Shown here one piece after another: positions 17,622-26,180 of a DNA stretch of 64,000 nt. The position numbers were made by a program, and so were the translations under genes. A model generated the notes under the pieces. That model ran no database searches. It was not told where the DNA came from and worked only from the letters and a program-made list of their open reading frames with translations. This DNA is from M55B177 sp034722275. Its GTDB lineage: Bacteria > Chloroflexota > Dehalococcoidia > GIF9 > AB-539-J10. Within the stretch, counting starts at the first letter, position 1; each line of letters starts with the position of its first letter. Where the stretch lies: the NCBI GenBank assembly GCA_034722275.1, contig JAYENW010000020.1:1-64000 (forward strand), given 5' to 3'.

Positions 17622-17999
17622 TTGCATGCACTGGGAAGACATCTGTTACTAGAATTAAAAAATTGCGATAAGGAGGCGTTAGATGACATAGATTTTCTGA
17701 GAAATTGTCTTAATGAGGCTGCTGTTCGATGTGGTGCTACTGTAGTGGGTGAATCTTTCTATCACTTCTCTCCACAGGGGGTCAGTGGAGTGGTCAATAT
17801 TGCTGAATCGCATATCTCTGCTCATACTTGGCCTGAATATGCCTACGCTGCTGTAGATGTTTTTACTTGCGGAGAAGATGTGGAGCCTGAAAAAGCAGTT
17901 GAGGTGATAACGCAAAGGTTAGGAAGCGATAGTTATTCTGTGATTGAATTTCGCAGAGGCATTATGGTGGATAGCCACATCAAGTGTATGGTGAAATGA
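17622..17999 (+). CDS. speD: S-adenosylmethionine decarboxylase proenzyme, prokaryotic class 1B
   Basis: Self-cleaving, pyruvoyl-dependent decarboxylase that makes decarboxylated AdoMet, the aminopropyl donor for spermidine. I choose the TTG at 17622: it has an AAAGGAGG site eight bases upstream, and it numbers the key residues as in the Thermotoga enzyme, with the cleavage-site Ser63 in AESH, His68 and Cys83 (FTCG). The 125-residue length then matches the family. An in-frame GTG at 17577 lies upstream of a hairpin and the ribosome site, so it is unlikely. The 3' end overlaps speE by an ATGA, coupling the two. Confidence 0.93.
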   Translation: MHALGRHLLLELKNCDKEALDDIDFLRNCLNEAAVRCGATVVGESFYHFSPQGVSGVVNIAESHISAHTWPEYAYAAVDVFTCGEDVEPEKAVEVITQRLGSDSYSVIEFRRGIMVDSHIKCMVK

Positions 18000-18919
18000 A
18001 AGACGACAACCCTGACAAACATAGATGGTTCCATGATTATCTCAGCCCTGATCTTACTATGTTATATAGTATCAAGAGGCTGATATATTCGGGACGGACT
18101 AAGTATCAATCGGTAGATATTGTCGATACCGGCTGCTTCGGAGTCTGTCTTGTTCTGGATGGCAAGATCCAATCGAGCGAGAGCGATGAATTCATTTACC
18201 ACGAAGCTCTGGTGCATCCGGCTATGCTTGTTCATCCTAAACCTGTGAAAGTACTTGTTGTTGGAGGTGGCGAAGGGGCTACTCTGCGAGAAATTCTGGC
18301 GCATAACACGGTTGAGATAGCTACCATGGTGGATATAGATGAAGAAGAGGTGAATCTCTGCCGCCGCTTTCTACCTTCATTTCATCAAAATTCCTTTGGT
18401 GATGCTCGCACAAAGCTCTACTTTTGTGATGCCAGAAAATACTTGGAGGAAAGCGGAGATAAATTCGATGTCATCGTTATTGACCTGGTTGATCCTTTGG
18501 CCGCCGGGCCGGCGCGCTTTTTATATACGCTCGAGTTTTATCAACTGGTACGACGAAAACTTGAACCTCATGGCATTATGTCTGTCCAGGCTGAACCTGC
18601 GGGCTGGAGTGACTCAGAAAATTTTGTTGCCATTGTTAACACTTTAAAAACTATATTTCCTGTTGTCTGTCCTTATCATGTTCATATACCTGCTTTTAAT
18701 ACCTTGTGGGGATTCGCTTCTGCTTCGGAAAAGCTTAACCCTGTGAACTTAACACCTGAAGAAATTGATTCCAGAATTTCAACAAGATTATCTAAAGAAT
18801 TGAAATCTTACGATGGGCTGACTCACCAAGCTATGTTTACCATTCCCAAGCATATCCGCCATCAATTGGCTACAACAACAAGAGTCATTACTGATAAAGA
18901 ACCTATATCTGCCTACTGA
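17996..18919 (+). CDS. speE: Spermidine synthase (polyamine aminopropyltransferase)
   Basis: About 307 residues. It transfers the aminopropyl group from decarboxylated AdoMet (made by SpeD) to a diamine. Visible motifs are YQSVDIVDTGCFGVCLVLDG, the nucleotide-binding VLVVGGGEGATLREI, and the catalytic acidic motif IVIDLVDPLAAG. The start is taken as the ATG at 17996, which overlaps the speD TGA; a slightly earlier GTG at 17984 is possible. The acceptor could be putrescine or a longer diamine/agmatine. The C-terminal extension is in the normal range for bacterial enzymes. Confidence 0.93.
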   Translation: MKDDNPDKHRWFHDYLSPDLTMLYSIKRLIYSGRTKYQSVDIVDTGCFGVCLVLDGKIQSSESDEFIYHEALVHPAMLVHPKPVKVLVVGGGEGATLREILAHNTVEIATMVDIDEEEVNLCRRFLPSFHQNSFGDARTKLYFCDARKYLEESGDKFDVIVIDLVDPLAAGPARFLYTLEFYQLVRRKLEPHGIMSVQAEPAGWSDSENFVAIVNTLKTIFPVVCPYHVHIPAFNTLWGFASASEKLNPVNLTPEEIDSRISTRLSKELKSYDGLTHQAMFTIPKHIRHQLATTTRVITDKEPISAY

Positions 18920-18994
18920 GTTGGCTGGCTCTTTAAACCTGAGGTAATTCCGGTCCTGATTATTTCTTATCCTGGAGAATTTCTGTTGTAGGCA

Positions 18995-19852
18995 CTACTT
19001 TTGAGTGTAGTCGTAGACCCCTCTACCAGTTTTTCGTCCGTAGTAACCGGCGTTTACCAGTTTAGCTAGAAGCGGAGATGGTCTGTATTTATCACCTAAG
19101 GTCTTCTGAAAACCTTCACAGACATGGAACACAATATCCAGGCCTATCAGGTCAGCTAAAGCCAGAGGTCCTATGGGCTGGTTGCAGCCCAAAACCATTC
19201 CTTTATCGATATCCTCGGCACTGGCTACACCTTCATCAAGGACATAAAAGGCTTCATTCATCATAGGGCATAATATTCTATTGACGCAAAATCCGGGAGA
19301 TTCTTTAACTACAATGGGCTCTTTGCCTATTTTCCTTCCCAACTCTACCACAACATTCAAAGTCTCATCTGAAGTGTTTATCCCTTTGATTATTTCCAGT
19401 AGTCGCATCACTGGTACGGGATTGAAAAAGTGCATCCCGATGCATTTCTCTGGTTTCTTGGTTACCGCCGCCATTTCTGAGATACTGAGTCCTGATGTAT
19501 TACTGGCAAATATAATATTGGCAGGGCAGATTTCATCCAGCTCTTTTAAGATATCCTTTTTCAATTCTATAATTTCCGGGGCAGCTTCGATTATTAAATC
19601 TGCATCCTTGACTGCCTCCTTCACATCAAGTGTGGTGCTAATTCTGCCTAGAGTAGCATCCATGTCATTTTGACTTATCTTCTGTTTTTCCACACTGCGC
19701 CCCAGATTTTTCTTAATAGTATTCATGCCACTATCGATGAATCTCTGCTCGATGTCTCGCATAGATACGGTGTAACCTGCCTGCGCACAGACTTGAGCGA
19801 TACCATTTCCCATTAACCCTGCTCCTAAGACACAGATCCTTTTAACTGTCAT
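18995..19852 (-). CDS. 3-hydroxybutyryl-CoA / 3-hydroxyacyl-CoA dehydrogenase
   Basis: A 285-residue NAD-dependent dehydrogenase. The N-terminal Rossmann motif is CVLGAGLMGNGIAQ. The catalytic His-Glu region is seen in GMHFFNPVPVMRLLEII, and the C-terminal domain has SPGFCVNRILCPMMNEA and a normal ending KTGRGVYDY. It interconverts acetoacetyl- and 3-hydroxybutyryl-CoA in butyrate, crotonyl-CoA or fatty-acid metabolism. No thiolase or crotonase is adjacent, so its pathway here is not shown. It is divergently placed from pcrA. Confidence 0.92.
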   Translation of the reverse strand: MTVKRICVLGAGLMGNGIAQVCAQAGYTVSMRDIEQRFIDSGMNTIKKNLGRSVEKQKISQNDMDATLGRISTTLDVKEAVKDADLIIEAAPEIIELKKDILKELDEICPANIIFASNTSGLSISEMAAVTKKPEKCIGMHFFNPVPVMRLLEIIKGINTSDETLNVVVELGRKIGKEPIVVKESPGFCVNRILCPMMNEAFYVLDEGVASAEDIDKGMVLGCNQPIGPLALADLIGLDIVFHVCEGFQKTLGDKYRPSPLLAKLVNAGYYGRKTGRGVYDYTQK

Positions 19853-19971
19853 AAAGACCTCCTTATATTTTGTTTTAGCTTAATCAAGAAACCAAGCTAT
19901 TCTATTATATCCCTGGGGGAATTGCGAATCCTCTACGTTTTGTTTGCATCATCAGGTCCGAATCACATTGC

Positions 19972-20000
19972 TTGGGGGTTTTTCTACTCGATGTTATAAT
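19972..20000 (+). promoter_or_regulatory. Candidate promoter for pcrA
   Basis: TTGGGG (19972-19977) and a perfect TATAAT (19995-20000) are separated by 17 bases. The predicted transcript start is only a few bases before the ATG at 20011, and no ribosome site lies between, suggesting a nearly leaderless mRNA. Confidence 0.45.
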
Positions 20001-20010
20001 ACAAAAGCGT

Positions 20011-22158
20011 ATGGATACTCTCGCTGGGCTTAATTCTGCTCAAAAACAAGCTGTAGAAACAATTGAGGGCCCGTTGCTCGTTTTAGCTGGCCCTGGCAGT
20101 GGTAAAACCAGAGTAATTACACATCGTGTGGCTTACTTGGTTGAGGATTGTGATGTCGATCCTCGCCAAATTATGGCAGTCACTTTCACCAATAAGGCTG
20201 CCCAGGAAATGAAAGAGAGATTGGAAAGGCTCATAGGTCAGGCGTGTGAGGCTTTGACTGCGGGCACTTTTCATGCTATCTGCGCCCGGGTTCTTCGTCA
20301 GCAGGGGAAAGCTACAGGACTCGATTCCAGGTTTGTTATCTACGATGAGGAGGATCAACTAAATTTGGTAAAACAGATTCTTCAAGAATTAAACATCGAC
20401 CACAAACAATACTCTCCTCGTGTTCTGCACTCAGCTATCAGTGCTGCCAAGAGCCGCCTTATTGATCCTGAGCACTACGCTGGGCAGGTTAACAGCTATT
20501 TTGAAGAGATAGTTCAGCGGGTTTATCAGCGCTATCAACAGTTGCTTGCTCAAAGTCGGGCAGTAGATTTTGATGATCTGTTGATGAAGGCAGTACAGTT
20601 GTTTGATAAGCATCCTCAAGTTCTGAATAGATATCAGTCGCGCTATGTTTATATATTAGTTGACGAGTTTCAGGATACCAACATTGCCCAGTATGCACTT
20701 GTAAAACAACTGAGTGGGAAATATCACAATATTTGTGTGGTTGGTGACCCTGATCAATCTATTTACTCCTGGAGGTTTGCTGATTTACGCAACATTTTGA
20801 ATTTTGAAAAAGATTATCCTCAGGCTAAAGTGGTGCTTTTGGAGCAAAATTATCGCTCCACCAAGACTATCCTGGAAGTGGCTTCAGATGTTATCTCGGC
20901 AAACTCACAGCACAAGCCGAAGGGTTTGTGGACGGAGAATGAAGATGGCCCCAGAGTCTCTCTTATTGAGAATTATAGTGGGGAAGAAGAAGCCCAATGT
21001 GTGGTTAACGAGATAGAAAAGCTGATTAGTCAGGATGATTTGGTTTTCAAAGACTGTGCTGTGATGTATCGGGTTAATGCCCAGTCACGCGAATTTGAAG
21101 AAAGCTTTGTGCGTTATGGTGTGCCCTACAAGCTTGTTGGTGGCACTCGCTTTTATCAAAGGCAGGAAATTAAGGATATCATTGCCTATATCAGACTCAT
21201 TCAAGATGTGCAGGATGATGTGAGTTTGATCCGGGTAATAAATGTGCCCAAGCGTGGCATTGGCCACAACACTCTTGCTAAACTTCAAGATTGGGCTAGG
21301 GTTCATGAGGTTTCCTTGTATGAGGCGGTGAAGGTGCTGGTCAAAGGAAAAGCTTTTTCTTCGCACATTGTTCAAGCCCTGGCAGCCTTTTTAACCTGCG
21401 TTGATAATCTCAATAATAAAAGCTGCCAATTAAGTCCTGTGAGCTTATTGGAAGAGATACTGGAGCGTACTGGGTACAGGGAGTATATTCTGGGCCAGGA
21501 AGATGGAGAAGAGCGTTGGGAGAATATTATGGAATTGAAGAGTGTCGCTGGAGAATATGGTGGGCTTGAGCCCGGAGAGGCCTTGACCACTTTCCTGGAG
21601 AATGTCAGTCTGGTAGCGGATATAGATGAATTGGATGAGGTGGCCAATGCAGTGACTTTGATTACCTTACATCAAGCTAAGGGGCTGGAATTTCCTGTGG
21701 TCTTTATTGTTGGTATGGAAGAGGGTGTTCTCCCTCACCGGAAATCCTTTGATTCCCCGCAGGAAATGGAGGAAGAACGGCGCCTCTGTTATGTTGGGAT
21801 AACCCGAGCTCAAAGTCGGCTCTACTTATTATACAGCCGCTATCGTAATATGTTTGGTAGTAATACAACAACTCAATGCTCTCGTTTTCTCCAGGATATT
21901 TCACCTCGTTTGATAACTATGAGCGAACCTGCAAAAAAGGGTCTGAGCACTGTATCTCGTGTTCCTCAGACATCTTCTTATCGCTCTGGCAGCAGCCTGG
22001 ATTTAAAGGTGGGAGACCATGTACGCCATAGAAATTTTGGCTGTGGCGTAGTAATGAATTGCCTCTTCAATCGAGGCGACCAGGAGATAACCGTAGCCTT
22101 TGAAGAAGCTGGAGTGAAGAGGCTTTTGCTCAGTATGACACCTTTGGAGAAGCTTTGA
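20011..22158 (+). CDS. pcrA: UvrD/PcrA-type SF1A DNA helicase
   Basis: About 715 residues, 3'-5' DNA helicase for repair and replication-fork maintenance. Walker A is GPGSGKT (Lys32 from the chosen ATG). Walker B is DEFQDTN, motif III GDPDQSIYSWRFAD, motif V/VI TLHQAKGLEFPVVFIVGMEE and GITRAQSRLYLLYS. The C-terminus has the Tudor-like tail (VGDHVRHRNFGCGVV) that binds RNA polymerase in PcrA/UvrD. A TTG at 19972 would add 13 residues, but it coincides with the -35-like box of the candidate promoter, so ATG 20011 is preferred. Confidence 0.95.
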   Translation: MDTLAGLNSAQKQAVETIEGPLLVLAGPGSGKTRVITHRVAYLVEDCDVDPRQIMAVTFTNKAAQEMKERLERLIGQACEALTAGTFHAICARVLRQQGKATGLDSRFVIYDEEDQLNLVKQILQELNIDHKQYSPRVLHSAISAAKSRLIDPEHYAGQVNSYFEEIVQRVYQRYQQLLAQSRAVDFDDLLMKAVQLFDKHPQVLNRYQSRYVYILVDEFQDTNIAQYALVKQLSGKYHNICVVGDPDQSIYSWRFADLRNILNFEKDYPQAKVVLLEQNYRSTKTILEVASDVISANSQHKPKGLWTENEDGPRVSLIENYSGEEEAQCVVNEIEKLISQDDLVFKDCAVMYRVNAQSREFEESFVRYGVPYKLVGGTRFYQRQEIKDIIAYIRLIQDVQDDVSLIRVINVPKRGIGHNTLAKLQDWARVHEVSLYEAVKVLVKGKAFSSHIVQALAAFLTCVDNLNNKSCQLSPVSLLEEILERTGYREYILGQEDGEERWENIMELKSVAGEYGGLEPGEALTTFLENVSLVADIDELDEVANAVTLITLHQAKGLEFPVVFIVGMEEGVLPHRKSFDSPQEMEEERRLCYVGITRAQSRLYLLYSRYRNMFGSNTTTQCSRFLQDISPRLITMSEPAKKGLSTVSRVPQTSSYRSGSSLDLKVGDHVRHRNFGCGVVMNCLFNRGDQEITVAFEEAGVKRLLLSMTPLEKL

Positions 22159-22315
22159 AGACAGCGCCTTACATTTGAAAGTCAGACCCTGCTGTCAAAA
22201 TATGTGGAATCCAAATCGCAGCATGTTCAGCTTTTTTATATGCTTGTGTATAGAAACTGCTTGATAAATCGGTTAGGATTTGTGGAGAAGATAGAGCACT
22301 GTTTTCGGGATTTCA

Positions 22316-23500
22316 TCATAAGGCTTGATATTTATCGAAATCCTCCTGTATGGCACTTGCGAATTTCTTGATATTCGACTTCTTTGGTGGCGCATTAATG
22401 TGAACAGGAGATGGTTCTTCCCCCTCCTTGATAATTCCCTGGTGAACTAGCGCATCCAAAATTGCCTCTTTCAGTTCCTCTTCGCAGAGAGGTGAGTGGT
22501 AGATAGTACTCAATGCGGATAAGAGCATCTCCTTGAGATGTTTATCTCCCTTGTCTTCATGAAGATGAGGATTTCTGGTCTCAATTTGGAATATGTCTAT
22601 GCCTTGTTCCATTACTTTACGATCCTTAGTGGGCAGGATGCCGCCAAAATTTTCGAAGATAGACACTAATTCTTGCGGTTCCACAGCATATCCTGAGGCA
22701 TAAGGTAAAATCTCTGCCAATTTCATACTTATGGCGTGTTCTCCAGCATTGCCAGTTCTTACCACTTCAGTTTCAAATCCTGTTTTGGAGAGTATCAAAT
22801 CGTTCAAGTATTTATTGGTGATCTCTGACACTCTTCCCCACTTTTTGAAATATACCCCGCCTGAGATTTTGGGCTTATAATGCCATAGTATCCTCACCAT
22901 ACTATAATCAGATTTGGCCTGGCTGAAACCGGCGGCGTAATTTCTCACATACTCCAGTATTGCGCTGGGGAAATAGTTATCAGCGTCTACGAAGCCAACA
23001 TACTCTTTCCCCGCTGTCATAGCCAGGAGCAATCCTATCACCATAGCTTCGCTCTTACCATCACGTACCAGTCCATCTTCGCCGAAGAGGTCGTTGTAAT
23101 CAGCTTCTGCCAGAGCTTCAGCAATAGCGGGGTCTTTCTGATGAACGATCAAAGCATCACGGGATGTGAAGCGGCAAATCTGGTTTAGGGCATCTCCTTC
23201 CATTCTGAATCTGTCAACCCTCTCTATTTGGCTGTTGGAAACCACTATCGCCAGGCAGTCATGTGGTATGCCACTGATCACTCCCTCAAAAAGTTTGAGT
23301 TTCTCATTTTTGATGGGAATGACAATCGCCATCTTGTCCTCAAAATGCTTTATTGTTTCTTCATCTATCTTCATTACTCCCATGGCGCCGTGAAGCGGCA
23401 ATTCACTCTTCGCTCCTGAGTCTAAAGCTACTACTCTCTGTACATGATTCATCCTGACTGAACCAAAGCGCTCGGTGTATCTGGGACTCTCTATATACAT
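22316..23500 (-). CDS. mpgS: Mannosyl-3-phosphoglycerate synthase
   Basis: A 394-residue GT55 glycosyltransferase that joins GDP-mannose and 3-phosphoglycerate, the first step to the compatible solute mannosylglycerate. Signatures are MAIVIPIKNEKLKLFEGVIS, IVVSNSQ, and the metal-binding region FVDADNYFPSA. A C-terminal part with EHAISMKLAEILPYASGYAV is typical of the family. The length covers only the synthase; the phosphatase domain fused to it in the described Dehalococcoides MgsD is absent and no phosphatase gene is adjacent. The phosphatase must be elsewhere or replaced. Confidence 0.92.
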   Translation of the reverse strand: MYIESPRYTERFGSVRMNHVQRVVALDSGAKSELPLHGAMGVMKIDEETIKHFEDKMAIVIPIKNEKLKLFEGVISGIPHDCLAIVVSNSQIERVDRFRMEGDALNQICRFTSRDALIVHQKDPAIAEALAEADYNDLFGEDGLVRDGKSEAMVIGLLLAMTAGKEYVGFVDADNYFPSAILEYVRNYAAGFSQAKSDYSMVRILWHYKPKISGGVYFKKWGRVSEITNKYLNDLILSKTGFETEVVRTGNAGEHAISMKLAEILPYASGYAVEPQELVSIFENFGGILPTKDRKVMEQGIDIFQIETRNPHLHEDKGDKHLKEMLLSALSTIYHSPLCEEELKEAILDALVHQGIIKEGEEPSPVHINAPPKKSNIKKFASAIQEDFDKYQAL

Positions 23501-23721
23501 CGTCCTGCCTCCTTACTGTGGATAATATCAAATCCATTTTGCACCGACAAGTTGTACTCGTCAACGTCTTGGTGTTGTTTATCAGCTTGTGTGGGCTCAC
23601 TGAGGAATAAACCTTGAATTGGGCCTGAAGATTTGAGAGAATTAGTCAGTTATTTGAACTCAGCGAGATTAATAACGTCAGCCTATCAGCTAATAGGCGC
23701 AGGTGCGTAAAGTAGAATTAA

Positions 23722-25389
23722 ATGCCTATCAAGGTTTTAGCCCCGGATGTAACTTCAAGAATCGCTGCTGGTGAGGTAATTGAGAGACCAGCTTCGGTGA
23801 CAAAAGAGTTAATAGAGAATTCTCTGGATGCTGGTGCCAGTCAGATTACTGTTGAAGCCCAGGGCGGCGGTGCGGAGTTGATTAAAGTAAGCGACAACGG
23901 GGAGGGCATCCCTGTAGCGGAAGCTGAGTTAGCTTTTTATAGATATAGCACCAGCAAGATTACCAATTTAGACGATTTGGAAAGAATCTCCAGCATGGGT
24001 TTTCGTGGTGAGGCACTGCCCAGTATTGCTGCTGTTGCTGAAGTAGAAATTTTCACTAAAGCGATTTCAGAGAACATTGGCAGTTTTCTCTATTTGAAAG
24101 ATGGCAAGGTCGTTCGTCAGGAAAGTCGCAGCCGTTCTCAGGGAACTACCATAAGTGTTTCTCATTTATTCCAGCAGTTTCCTGCCCGACGCAAGTTTCT
24201 CAAATCAGAGAGTACCGAGAGTAGCCATATCACTCATGTGGTAAATCAATACGCACTGGCTTTCCCTGGGGTTAAGTTCGCTTTGTTTCTTGATCATCGC
24301 CTGAACTTACAAACGGAAGGGGATGGTGACTTACGCCAAGTGATGAGTAAGGTTTATGGGCTGGAAGTAGCTCAGGAAATGCTTGATGTAGTAGGAAGAG
24401 ATGCTCTCCTCGAAGTTATCGGACTAACAAGTCCGCTTTCTCTGGTGCGTTCTAATCGCAGCTATCTCAGTCTTTTTGTCAACCGCCGTTGGGTATATAG
24501 TCCCTTGCTAGCCAGGGCAATTGGGCAAGCTTACCATGGGTTGCTTATGGTGGGTAGGTATCCCATTACGGTAATCAACATATCATTACCGGCTCAGGAA
24601 GTTGATGTGAATGTGCATCCTGCCAAAACTCAGGTGAAATTTCATCATGAACAAATTATCTTCTCGGACGTGGAGAAGGCAATAAAGGGAGCGTTGGAGA
24701 GAACTCCCGTAGCTAAGCTGAAAGCTGTAGCCTCACAGGATATCGCCTGGCAGTGGTCAAATCTCGAGGTCAAAGATAGGGAGCCAGTTTTTGCTGCTCC
24801 GCTGCTTCCACTGAAGTTGCCTGTTTTGCGTGTCCTGGGACAGATAGCCAGTACCTACATCATTGCTGAGGGACCTGATGGGCTGTATATAATTGATCAA
24901 CATGCCGCTCATGAACGTATCCTCTATGATAAGATTATGGCTCAGTGGTTACAGAGGGAAGTTGAAGTCCAGGGATTGCTGCAGCCAGTAACTGTAGAGC
25001 TTAGCCTCAAAGATGAGGAAATTCTAAGAGCCAATATGGAAAATTTGACTCAGTTTGGTTTTGTGGTTGAGTCCTTTGGCAATAGGAATTACCTTATACG
25101 TAGTGTGCCACTGTTGCTGGGCGAGACAAAAATTACCGCGGCCATAGATCTATTACTGGATACTCTCAGTAATAAGGAGGATTCTGTGCCTTGGGAAGAG
25201 AAAGTTGCTCAATCTCTTGCCTGCCATAGTGCTATCAAAGCAGGGCAACAGCTAAGCAGTGATGAGATAAGAGAGTTATTAAGGCAGATGGAGCAAACTC
25301 AGCAGCCGCGCACCTGTCCTCATGGTAGGCCTACAGTGATTCATATCAATTCATATCAACTTGAGAAAGACTTTGGCAGGAGAGGCTAG
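23722..25389 (+). CDS. mutL: DNA mismatch repair protein MutL
   Basis: A 555-residue GHKL ATPase. N-terminal motifs are ELIENSLDAGAS, DNGEGIP, RGEALPSIAAVAEV and the QGTTISVSHLF lid region; NVHPAKTQVKF closes the ATPase domain. The C-terminal domain carries the nicking-endonuclease motifs: DQHAAHERILYD (the last acidic position is Asp where Glu is usual), ACHSAIKAGQ and CPHGRPT. So it belongs to the endonuclease-bearing MutL class of organisms lacking MutH. It starts a plus-strand run continuing with acyl-CoA synthetase beta, folD and fhs. Confidence 0.95.
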   Translation: MPIKVLAPDVTSRIAAGEVIERPASVTKELIENSLDAGASQITVEAQGGGAELIKVSDNGEGIPVAEAELAFYRYSTSKITNLDDLERISSMGFRGEALPSIAAVAEVEIFTKAISENIGSFLYLKDGKVVRQESRSRSQGTTISVSHLFQQFPARRKFLKSESTESSHITHVVNQYALAFPGVKFALFLDHRLNLQTEGDGDLRQVMSKVYGLEVAQEMLDVVGRDALLEVIGLTSPLSLVRSNRSYLSLFVNRRWVYSPLLARAIGQAYHGLLMVGRYPITVINISLPAQEVDVNVHPAKTQVKFHHEQIIFSDVEKAIKGALERTPVAKLKAVASQDIAWQWSNLEVKDREPVFAAPLLPLKLPVLRVLGQIASTYIIAEGPDGLYIIDQHAAHERILYDKIMAQWLQREVEVQGLLQPVTVELSLKDEEILRANMENLTQFGFVVESFGNRNYLIRSVPLLLGETKITAAIDLLLDTLSNKEDSVPWEEKVAQSLACHSAIKAGQQLSSDEIRELLRQMEQTQQPRTCPHGRPTVIHINSYQLEKDFGRRG

Positions 25390-25444
25390 GATAGAGCGAA
25401 TGGGTTATAATAAGCGTTCATCAAAATAACGTGCAATAAAAAAG

Positions 25445-26134
25445 ATGTGGTCTATGTTAGAGAGTCGAATTTCGAAACAGTCAGGATTATTGACTGAGGT
25501 TGAGTCCAAAGAACTTTTAAAACGGTGGGGAATACCTGTTGTTGAAACCAAGCTAGCAGGGAATAAAAAAGAAGCTGTTTCTATCAGCAAAAAAATTGGT
25601 TTCCCTGTAGTGCTGAAGATAAGCTCATCGGATATTGTTCACAAAAGTGATGCCGGCGGGGTCAAATTGGCCTTGTTCAACGCTGCCCAGGTGGGCAGAG
25701 CTTATACCGAGATCACATCGTCTGCTAGAGAAAGATATCCCCAGGCTCAAGTTCAAGGTGTGTCAGTGCAGAAGATGGCACCAGAAGGAATAGAGGTCAT
25801 CGTAGGCATGAGTAAAGATTCACAATTTGGGCCTGTGCTTATGTTTGGACTTGGTGGCGTATTGGTAGAAGTGTTGAAGGATGTTTCCTTTAGAGTGGTC
25901 CCGGTTACCGAAAGTGACGCCGCTGAAATGATCAAAGAAATAAAAGGGTATCCTGTACTGCAAGGTTATCGAGGTAAGAAGCCGGTTAGTATCCCAGCAC
26001 TGGAAAAGATAATAGTTGAGATATCTCAGTTTGTTGAGCAGAACTCTCGGATCAAAGAACTCGACCTCAATCCCGTGTTTGCTTACGAGGATGGGGCTGT
26101 GGTTGTTGATGCCAGAATAGTTATGGAGGGATAG
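25445..26134 (+). CDS. Acyl-CoA synthetase (ADP-forming) beta subunit
   Basis: A 229-residue ATP-grasp protein matching the beta subunit of ADP-forming acetate/acyl-CoA ligases. Motifs are FPVVLKISSSDIVHKSDAGG, MAPEGIEVIVGMSKDSQFGP, GLGGVLVEVLKDVSFRVVP and the terminal LDLNPVFAYEDG. The CoA-binding alpha subunit, which carries the phospho-histidine domain, is not adjacent. ADP-forming synthetases conserve ATP when acyl-CoA is cleaved and are common in archaea and some Chloroflexota. It lies 55 bases after mutL and 46 before folD, probably in one transcript. Confidence 0.88.
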   Translation: MWSMLESRISKQSGLLTEVESKELLKRWGIPVVETKLAGNKKEAVSISKKIGFPVVLKISSSDIVHKSDAGGVKLALFNAAQVGRAYTEITSSARERYPQAQVQGVSVQKMAPEGIEVIVGMSKDSQFGPVLMFGLGGVLVEVLKDVSFRVVPVTESDAAEMIKEIKGYPVLQGYRGKKPVSIPALEKIIVEISQFVEQNSRIKELDLNPVFAYEDGAVVVDARIVMEG

Positions 26135-26180
26135 CAAGTGAGGCCAGATTGTGAAATTGTCTAAGGTAATTTAAGTACTG

